Shown piece after piece: positions 58,901 through 64,000 of a DNA stretch of 64,000 nt. The position numbers were made by a program, and so were the translations under genes. Position 1 is the stretch's first letter; the number at the start of each line of letters is the position of its first letter. Below the pieces are notes generated by a model, which was not told the origin of the DNA, did no database searches, and worked only from the letters and a program-made list of their open reading frames with translations. Source of the DNA: Pogona vitticeps (Eukaryota; Chordata; Lepidosauria; Squamata; Agamidae); contig NC_135785.1 of the NCBI RefSeq assembly GCF_051106095.1, positions 183,565,045 to 183,629,044 on the forward strand. The letters are read 5' to 3'.

Positions 58901-61900
58901 TGGGTGTACTGTTGTGATAAGGGGGAGAGATGATCTGTAACTGTGATTGATGGGTGTCGTTAGATGGTCCTTTGTATGCAGTGATCACTGGTCCTTGTGG
59001 CTGGGTAAAGTTCGTTGACCCTTTGCAGGCTGTATTTTTCAGTGCTGCGAGCCAGGCTTTGTTGAGTTTTAGACTTTCTTCTTTTTAGTTCAAGCTCTAC
59101 TGGTGTTTGTGGATTTCAATGGCTTCCCTGTGCAGTCTAAAATAATGATTGCTAGAGATGTCCAGTACTTCAGTATTTTGAAATAGAATTTCATGTCCAG
59201 CTTGTTTTAGGGTATGTTCAGCTACTGCTGATTTTTTAGGTTGTTTTAGTCTGCTGTGTCTCTCATATTCTTTGATTCTGGTGTTGATGTTGTGTTTTGT
59301 GGTTCCAATATATACCTGGCCACAACTGCAACATACTGTATCTGGTATACTCCTGCTGTGGTGAGGGGGTCCCTTTTGTCCTTTGCTGATTGTAACATTT
59401 GTTGTATTTTTGTGGTGGGCCTGAAAACTGTTCGTAGGTTGTGTTTTTTCAAAAATTTCTCCATGCAGTCTATGACCTCTTTGATGTATGGCAGAAATAC
59501 TTTATTTGTGGGTGGCTGTTTTTCCTCTTCAGTTTGGTGTTGTTTTCTTGGTTTGATGGCTCTTGTGATTTCTTTCTTGGAATAGCCATTTGCCTGTAGG
59601 GTCCAATTCAGATGGTTGAGTTTGATGCTGAGAAACTGAGCTTCTCAGTTTCCATTTGCATGGTCTACCAAATTGTAGACTCATTGGCTAAAACCCTGCT
59701 GCTTAGTGTAGCATGTTGCACTAGAGTAGGCCCATTGAATCAGTAGGGGTTTGTTGTATCAATCCACTGATTCAAATACACCTACTATGGCTGTTACTTA
59801 CTTTAGTAAAGTAAGCTGCAACTAGAATAGGCCCATTCAAATCAATGGAATTTACACAGTTGACTCACCAAATCCCCAGTGATTCAGTGGGCCTACTGAA
59901 GTACTACTTACTATGATAACCAGCAGGATTTCAGCCATCAAATCAATGAGAAGTCAATTAGCCAATACTTACTTAAATTCCACTAATTCAATGAGTCTGC
60001 TTCTCATGGGACTAACAATTTGATTTAGGCCAAATTTTAAAAGTATCACATCACCAGAAAAGGAAGCAACAGATATGAGAGAGTCCCACACAGAATAAGC
60101 ATACTTAAACATTGCAATCTTTGCTCTTATTTGTGTTTGATTAACTGTGGAGACTATCCTTCTACCACCTATCTTCCAAGCTGAGACCCCCTTACATTTA
60201 TAGTGGTGCTGTAGCAAATCATCAACATATAATTAAAGATATGAAACTTGGGTTTTATTTGAATGACACTAACTGGCATTGGCTTATGAGTGGCTGTAAA
60301 CCAGACTCATCCTGAGAATTATTAGTATAAGCAAGTATATACAATTATTGGACAAGAAATGTCAGTATAGACTCTGCCTATGTAACTTCCAGAAAATGGG
60401 AATGTGCCAATGGGAGATGGCAATGCCTCATTTCAGTGTCAGTTTAAAAAAATGGTTGCTTATCCAGACCTTGGGGGTCCAGTATTTGAGGACAGATTTC
60501 AGCCTGTTTAGGACTGTCTTGTTTATTCCTTTTTAAAATTATTATTTAATTATACAGTAATTATGAATTGTTTTAACTTGCTGAAAAAGTTTAGAGTTGG
60601 TTAATCCCCACCCTGAGATCTTCAGAATATAGCACACCACAGAAATATTTTAACCAATACATAATAAACAAAATAGTACCAATTTCCTAAGCTTGTGGAA
60701 TTTAATGCACTAACAATCCTAGCAACAGGCTGGCAGTACTAGGGAAGAGCATTCATTGACCAGTAAAAATATGGATATGTGAATCTCTATTCCCAAGCTG
60801 TATCTTAAATACATTTATAGCACAACTGCATATTAAGTGAGTTCAAAATAGTTCAGGGTTTTATTTCTGCAAACTTTCCATATGTCGTGGAGACAGTCAA
60901 CTATTATATGGGGGAGGGATGGGCATAGGCTTGCAAATTCAGAGCTGTGTTTATAATCTGTTCAAAAGTTTGTTTTGAAAGAAGATCAAGAAGAAGAAGA
61001 ACCTATGATGGAGACAGGAGTTTAGTTTTAGTCTAGCAAGAGATCCCTCATACAAAAGAGATGGCTCATATTTCTGACTGAATTCTGAGACAGAAGAAAA
61101 AAAAGAGGAAAGGAATCTTTATGAAGCAAATCATTTCATCCTTCCAGACTACCAACTGCATCGTACATACTGCAATCAGAATCACATGTCTGAAACCACT
61201 TCAAAGTTCACAACTGGAACAGGACAGTACTTGCTTACTGTCTATTTATAAGGCAATACAAAGAAGCTTCTTGAGTTATTAAGAGTGCATAACCATCTCT
61301 TTTGACATCTCTTTGGCCTATCTGCAGACATATTCTATGAAGGATGGCTTCCATACAACCCACAGCTGAAACATCTGCACTTTTGGTCAATATTTCATTG
61401 TTGTTCTGTGTCATTAAGTTGGAAATGAATTATAGTGTCCCTAGTAGGGTTTTCAAGGTAAGTGAGATGTTTAAGGAGTGTTTTTACCAGATCCACTCTC
61501 CCAGTTAGTTTCTATGGCTGAGCAAATATTCAAACCCAGGCTTTCCATGTCCTAATCTACCATTCTATCCACTGCACCACACTGGGTATCAGTTAATAGT
61601 ATACCTCATGAATAATCCACCTGTAGATTTTTGACCCTATAGTTCCTGTAAGTTCCTAACAGTGTAGCTAGTGATTAAGGACTAAGGGAGCTGTATAGTT
61701 CAAATCCTCTGAAGGAAATTAGACTGGCTACCCCTCATTTTTCTTTCTCACTTAACCTGGTCTAAAGAAAAGTGGAGAGAATCAGAATAGTACTTCTATT
61801 CCGACTTTATGGCGCGGGGGGGGGGGGGGAAGGCAGAAGCCCCAAATGCTTGTGGAGCTTTCCCCACCTAGAAAACAGATCATTGTCCACCAGAAAAAGG

Positions 61901-63797
61901 GAGAGGATAAGAAAAAGGAGATCAGTGATAGCTCAGTAGTATCTATGATTTCTAACATAGGAAGATTTGCCAGATGAGCAAACAAGAGCAGACTTTCAGA
62001 GTTAAGTGTTTGCCATTCCTCATGCAGAAATAGCCCCTTTCCTGACCCACTCCATATGGCCATGACCCAACAGGCATTTCAGCCTCGTACCCAACTTAGC
62101 CTCTGTTTGGTCTTCTTCTCCCTTGAAGTGACCTTTGCCATCTGATACAAGAAATGGCTACCTAGGCTACAGAAACACTAGCCAAACTGGCCCAATTTGA
62201 AGTAGTGAACTGACATACACTGAAAATTGATACACCATTAACCAAAACAAGACAAAGCACCTAACAGCTCTAGGTTTCAAACACCTAGACCAGTGGTTCC
62301 CAATGTTGGGTCCTCAAATGTTCTTAGATTAGAATTCCAAGAAACCCTGGCCAGCACAGCTTGTGATAAAGGCTTCTGGGAGTGTTTGTTGTAGGTTTTT
62401 CAGGCTCTTTGGCTATGTTCTGAAGGTGGTTGTTCTTCAAAGAGCCCAAAAAACCCACAACAACCATTAGATCCCAGCCATGAAAGCCTTCGCAAATACT
62501 TCTGGGATTTTAGTCCAAAAACATCTGGGGACCCAACACTGGGTTTTATTCATGAAGAAAGGGCTACTGGTGCACAGCCTTGCTTTGTTTTTATTGTATC
62601 AAATTTCTCGTATCTGAATTTAAAGTACCTATGGAAGTACACATAAAGTTACCCAAGAGGCTCTTAGATATTTTAACTTGTTCAGGAAACAGAAGAATTA
62701 TCACACAAAAAACTTCATTAGAAGACCCTTGATACTTGATTTCCTTCATTTTATTGTCTTGTATTATTTCAGATCAAATTGTTTAGAAGTTGTTCTTGTT
62801 ATCCACTACAATATTTCTACTGTTTAAACAAAGACACTTCTCAACATCAACCAATGCTAAGGCATATATTTCACTCTACAAGGAAGGGTATTGTAAAAAT
62901 TATCACCATAGCAACTAAGAGATGGATGGTACCTACAAAGGTACTAGTGAAAGCTTGCATTCTGACCTTTAGCTCTAGTTGCTGACTATAGATTTTGAAA
63001 GAATTTGATAACAAGATTGTGAGCTCCAATTATGACAGAGGCCAGGGTGCAAATTAAAGATGGAGCACATTCACTTTTAGCAAAGAGAAGGACTAATTAC
63101 TCTCGTTAGATTCATTTAGTACCAGTGGAACCAAGTTGAAAGCACCCAATTCAAAGAAGCAGACCAGAATGAAAGTCCAAAGAAGGATATATTTTTCATT
63201 ATAAGCTACCCAAAGCTACAGGGAATGAAATGCAAACAGTACCTGCAAGGTTGGGGTTGTCTTGCATAATGGCAATTTTAAATATTATTCTGGACATAAC
63301 AGGTGCATTATTATGCAAATAACAGAAAGAAATAGTATACTAAATAATAGTTCTGTTTAAATGCCTTGGAACTTGATTTTTAAAAAACCTTGACATCTGA
63401 GAGTCAATCAGTCTCTAAAAACAGGGATTAAGAATGTATGGCACTCCAAATATTGTTGGACAGCAACTCCCATCATCCGAGCCAGCAAAGCCAATGGTGA
63501 GTTATAACCAATAACATCTGGAGTTTTCTACTTTGTCTACCTCTGCCTTAAAATATCTAAAAGACACATTAATAAATACTTCAGCAACATATTGCTCCAC
63601 CTACTTAAATGATGATTACAGTGCTATAATAGGAAAAACCATTCCCTTTAGAGATCAGACCCCAGCCTTTTATTTACCTTGAATCCCCAAAGGACTAACA
63701 TTGCCTCTCAATGCTGGCACATGATGGTACTGGTGTAGCCTTGAACTCCTGTACATCCATTGGTACCTGCCAATTTCCATTTCTGGTCTGGTGATCA
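32105..63797 (-). CDS. GPM6B: GPM6B neuronal membrane glycoprotein M6-b
   Basis: GPM6B is a PLP/DM20/M6-family four-transmembrane protein of neurons and glia, placed at the plasma membrane. The family is linked to membrane and cytoskeleton organisation. Exons in transcript order: 63678-63797, 45916-46102, 42250-42406, 38481-38652, 35955-36028, 34369-34434, then either 33517-33597 (C-terminus REDCCTKF) or 32105-32254 (C-terminus KEQLNSYT). All phases agree. The protein shows the palmitoylation-type Cys cluster CFECCIKC, the family block [15 protein letters not shown], four hydrophobic segments, and a second extracellular loop with four Cys (TCEV, ICVD, KACG, MCNT) as in PLP. NVT and NMT are potential N-glycosylation sites. 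The initiating exon and promoter lie beyond 64000. The gene converges on OFD1, as in human Xp22.2. Confidence 0.97.
33517..33597 (-). CDS. GPM6B: GPM6B alternative C-terminal exon A (CTKF end)
   Basis: 81 nt including TAA. It encodes [20 protein letters not shown] and DCCTKF, identical to the end of the common human isoform. The acceptor is cttccaccag. A minus-strand AATAAA (TTTATT on + at 33420-33425) lies about 95 nt after the stop and could end a short transcript. Confidence 0.97.
   Translation of the reverse strand: MIYMMATTYNYAVLKFKSREDCCTKF
33664..33697. repeat. (TG)n microsatellite
   Basis: An interrupted GT tract about 65 bp upstream (gene sense) of the acceptor of GPM6B exon A. Confidence 0.9.
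34369..34434 (-). CDS. GPM6B: GPM6B exon: start of TM4
   Basis: 66 nt, phase 0 to 0. It encodes [20 protein letters not shown] and AL. The acceptor is attgttctag and the donor gtgagt. Phase 0 at its end fits both alternative last exons. Confidence 0.97.
35060..35240 (+). mobile_element. L2/CR1-type LINE fragment
   Basis: The + strand reads [20 protein letters not shown], resembling the C-terminal FKVLxLxYKALxGLGPxYL block of L2/CR1 LINEs. It is short and interrupted, in a GPM6B intron. Confidence 0.55.
35955..36028 (-). CDS. GPM6B: GPM6B exon: extracellular loop 2, Cys pair
   Basis: 74 nt. It encodes [20 protein letters not shown] and CNTPE, against human GIIPWNAFPGKICGSALENI and CNTNE. It supplies two of the four loop cysteines that pair in the PLP family. 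The acceptor is gacttcag and the donor gtaaaa. Confidence 0.96.
36029..38480. other. GPM6B intron, nothing recognised
   Basis: About 2.45 kb between exons. Only low-quality open frames on both strands; no splice-bounded coding block or repeat was recognised. Confidence 0.4.
38481..38652 (-). CDS. GPM6B: GPM6B exon: TM3 and extracellular loop 2
   Basis: 172 nt. It encodes [20 protein letters not shown], then [20 protein letters not shown] and [18 protein letters not shown]. The loop has an NMT sequon where human has NGT. The acceptor is cccttcacag and the donor gtactt; it leaves phase 1. Confidence 0.97.
39225..39358 (-). repeat. tRNA-derived SINE head fragment
   Basis: The minus strand reads ggctcagtgggtgaggtgtc, a tRNA-like box A region, then a degraded remainder. 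Same family as 40553-40797, in a GPM6B intron. Confidence 0.5.
40553..40797 (-). repeat. tRNA-derived SINE, near full length
   Basis: On the minus strand: the tRNA head gctggatagctcggtgtctg, box B near ggtttggttccctatctggc, then the body agcctgtgcagccttgagca. The far end has tccaaggttttctagg on the + strand. In a GPM6B intron. Confidence 0.7.
42250..42406 (-). CDS. GPM6B: GPM6B exon: TM2 and cytoplasmic loop
   Basis: 157 nt. It encodes [20 protein letters not shown], then [20 protein letters not shown] and [12 protein letters not shown], nearly identical to human. The acceptor is ttccttctcag and the donor gtgagt. Confidence 0.98.
42471..42894. mobile_element. Tigger-like MITE, 424 bp
   Basis: Ends TACAGTGGTGCCTCGCAAGA and CTTGCGAGGCACCACTGTA are inverted, with TA at both ends. 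The internal cccataggaatgcattgaaa matches the family. It begins 65 bp upstream (in gene sense) of the GPM6B exon 42250-42406. Confidence 0.8.
43884..44001. repeat. (TC)n (CA)n poly-C microsatellite
   Basis: A long TC tract, a C run, more TC, about 18 CA units, then a C run. The coding-looking open frames across it are artefacts of low complexity. Confidence 0.95.
44270..44390. mobile_element. MITE with acaactcccatcag inverted arms
   Basis: The arms ttacaactcccatcagctg and ctgatgggagttgcagcc are inverted, a common reptile MITE signature. No target duplication was found. A relative lies at 63438-63545. Confidence 0.6.
45190..45760 (-). mobile_element. L2/CR1-type LINE 3' end
   Basis: The minus strand encodes [20 protein letters not shown] and [20 protein letters not shown], the typical C-terminal block of L2/CR1 reverse transcriptases. 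It is followed by a 3' UTR and a (TTTA)n-like tail at 45217-45241. It is 5'-truncated and lies in the GPM6B intron just downstream of exon 45916-46102. Confidence 0.75.
45916..46102 (-). CDS. GPM6B: GPM6B exon: Cys cluster and TM1
   Basis: 187 nt. It encodes [20 protein letters not shown], then the membrane block [15 protein letters not shown] and the first extracellular loop with an NVT sequon, ending DHALLSEV. It is almost identical to human. The acceptor is cctctctatcttag-like and the donor gtaagt; it leaves phase 2. Confidence 0.98.
47100..47418. mobile_element. hAT-like MITE with exact 8-bp target duplication
   Basis: Begins TAGTGGTTCTCAACTTTTTT and ends AGGTTAGGAAACTG. It is flanked by CTTCAGAG at 47092-47099 and 47419-47426, an exact 8-bp duplication. 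319 bp, non-coding, in the long GPM6B intron. Confidence 0.85.
48001..48509. mobile_element. Tigger-like MITE, 509 bp, complete ends
   Basis: Ends TACAGTGGGGTCCTGACTTG and AAGTCAAGACCCCACTGTA are inverted, with TA at both ends. Internal ttctcaagtcaaa/ttcttaagtcaaa repeats line both arms. It is a different subfamily from the TGCCTCG copies but is close to the truncated copy at 9595. Confidence 0.8.
49280..49512 (+). mobile_element. Bov-B (RTE) LINE 3' end
   Basis: The + frame ends [34 protein letters not shown] and [12 protein letters not shown], the C-terminus typical of Bov-B. The tail aacaactaaacaacaa follows. It is 5'-truncated and lies in the long GPM6B intron. Confidence 0.85.
50668..50868 (-). 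repeat. tRNA-derived SINE
   Basis: On the minus strand: box A-like tgctcagtggtttaggtctc and box B-like gagttcgattccccactg, then a body rich in ggccatg-like phrases. The left limit is approximate. Confidence 0.65.
51240..51430 (+). mobile_element. LINE 3' tail (L2/CR1-type)
   Basis: Carries the tail phrase attgtaagccaccttggctc followed by ggagaaaggtgggg and an ataaataaatgaataaat end, typical of L2/CR1 3' UTRs in reptiles. No coding part remains. Confidence 0.6.
51842..52811. mobile_element. 970-bp Tigger-like MITE, copy 2
   Basis: Ends TACAGTGGTGCCTTGCATAG and AAGCGAGGCACCACTGTA, with TA flanks. It is the reverse-orientation copy of 26402-27371, identical in length, with only a few differences over the ~100-nt segments compared by eye. 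It lies in the long GPM6B intron. Confidence 0.8.
52812..56736. other. Long GPM6B intron, mostly unclassified
   Basis: About 3.9 kb, with only the possible LINE tail at 54340-54425 recognised. No exon with conserved coding sequence was found on the minus strand. Confidence 0.4.
54340..54425 (+). repeat. Possible LINE 3' tail
   Basis: The phrase ctagatgggtggggtataca followed by an attgattgattgaatgaatg tail resembles L2/CR1 3' ends. Little more remains. Confidence 0.4.
56737..57159. mobile_element. Tigger-like MITE, 423 bp
   Basis: Ends TACAGTAGTGCCCTGCACCA and CATGCGGGGCACCACTGTA, with TA flanks. The interior holds ttggaatgcattgaaaccca and repeated aatcgc/catcgtc units as in the relatives. 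Confidence 0.75.
58409..58478. repeat. (GGA)n(GAA)n microsatellite
   Basis: About 11 GGA units pass into about nine GAA units: a purine-only tract of 70 nt. Confidence 0.95.
58681..59625 (-). mobile_element. Penelope-like element with GIY-YIG region
   Basis: The minus strand near 59380-59246 reads [12 protein letters not shown] followed by a YI-containing stretch and NTRI/EH-like remains, the GIY-YIG endonuclease of Penelope-like elements. It is preceded by [20 protein letters not shown]. The terminal phrase ttgttgtgggttttccagg closes it. The copy is degraded and lacks the N-terminal RT part. It lies in the long GPM6B intron. Confidence 0.65.
59690..59935. mobile_element. Palindromic MITE, copy 2
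   Basis: Shares gtaggcccattgaatcagta and the inverted gtgattcagtgggcctactg with the copy at 24898-25160. Arms face each other around a ctttagtaaagtaag centre. A further degenerate half follows to about 60005. Confidence 0.7.
61395..61593 (-). repeat. Degraded tRNA-derived SINE
   Basis: The + strand has ttctgtgtcattaagttgga, ggttttcaaggtaagtgaga and a tRNA-like end (caaacccaggctttccatgt, then actgcaccacac). Same family as 40553-40797 but more diverged. Confidence 0.5.
62291..62541. mobile_element. hAT-like MITE interrupted by a nested insertion
   Basis: Ends CAGTGGTTCCCAATGTTGGG and GGGGACCCAACACTG are inverted. The middle (62382-62498) is an insert resembling a Penelope-like terminal piece, flanked by CTTCTGGGA at 62373-62381 and 62499-62507. 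No outer target duplication is readable. Confidence 0.7.
63438..63545. mobile_element. MITE fragment (acaactcccatca type)
   Basis: The phrases ccaaatattgttggacagca, actcccatcatccgagccag and ataacatctggagt match the family at 44270-44390. It lies about 130 bp downstream (gene sense) of the GPM6B cassette exon donor. Confidence 0.55.
63678..63797 (-). CDS. GPM6B: GPM6B N-terminal cassette exon
   Basis: 120 nt, phase 1 at both ends. It reads [20 protein letters not shown] and then [19 protein letters not shown]. The human long isoform has NSRAEMEIGRYHWMYPGSKN and HQYHPVPTLGDRASPLSSP, which is also 39 codons; I count 22 identities. The acceptor aaaattggcag and the donor gtaaat fit. The phase symmetry lets it be included or skipped cleanly. 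An in-frame ATG at 63780-63778 has G at -3 and G at +4. No long open frame flags this exon because it is short. Confidence 0.88.
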
Positions 63798-64000
63798 CTG
63801 CCAATTTTAGGTGGTAAAAAGTCAGTGTCTCCAGCAAAAGTTCAATTTTATTTTATTACTTTCATTCAGTTCAGTTTTAATATTTAAAAAAGCAGGGAAG
63901 AGAAGTGGAAAAAGGAGTGGGGATAGAGCAATCTAGGAACAGATTGAACAGCAGAAATAGTCATATCTATGTGCCAATTAAAAGACAAAAAAAATAGCTA

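Noticed and set aside
1-64000. A previously undescribed multi-gene system
   Set aside because: The coding content is fully explained by two well-known vertebrate genes and the rest by introns and transposon remains; nothing supports a new system.

Overview
This window is vertebrate nuclear DNA, AT-rich and intron-dominated, from a squamate reptile, most likely a lizard. The two genes place it in a vertebrate. The repeats point to squamates: Bov-B LINE pieces, tRNA-derived squamate-type SINEs, Penelope-like remnants with a GIY-YIG region, Tigger-like and hAT-like MITEs, and many microsatellites. The species cannot be read from the sequence.

Layout. (1) 1-28607, + strand: OFD1, a centriole and ciliary basal-body protein. 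Twenty-two exons can be joined in frame, from the end of exon 2 to the stop codon, giving about 998 codons plus stop. Only the 5' end is missing, off the left edge. (2) 28608-30360: the OFD1 3' UTR and a short intergenic gap of about 1 kb. (3) 30360-63797, - strand: GPM6B, a neuronal four-pass membrane protein of the PLP/DM20/M6 family. Eight exons were found. Two are alternative 3' coding exons giving different C-termini, and one is a symmetric 120-bp N-terminal cassette exon at 63678-63797 that was found only by reading the minus strand near the right edge. The first exon and promoter lie beyond 64000. The tail-to-tail OFD1/GPM6B order is the one known from human Xp22.2, so this is conserved synteny.

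Most of the rest is intron carrying transposon remains. There are two 970-bp Tigger-like MITEs of one family in opposite orientation (26402-27371 and 51842-52811), plus shorter relatives. Three hAT-like MITEs have readable 8-bp target duplications. Two copies of a palindromic MITE are present. A near-perfect 250-bp foldback lies in OFD1 intron 17. Bov-B endonuclease and reverse-transcriptase ends, another LINE with an RT region, L2/CR1-type tails, Penelope-like pieces and SINEs make up the remainder.

The two genes are not known to work together: OFD1 acts at centrioles and cilia, and GPM6B at the neuronal plasma membrane. I see no operon-like or defence-like system and no evidence of an undescribed biological system. 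The points most worth a second look are the intron-17 foldback, the facing polyadenylation signals between the genes, the GPM6B alternative exons, and a strong cryptic acceptor inside OFD1 exon 6.
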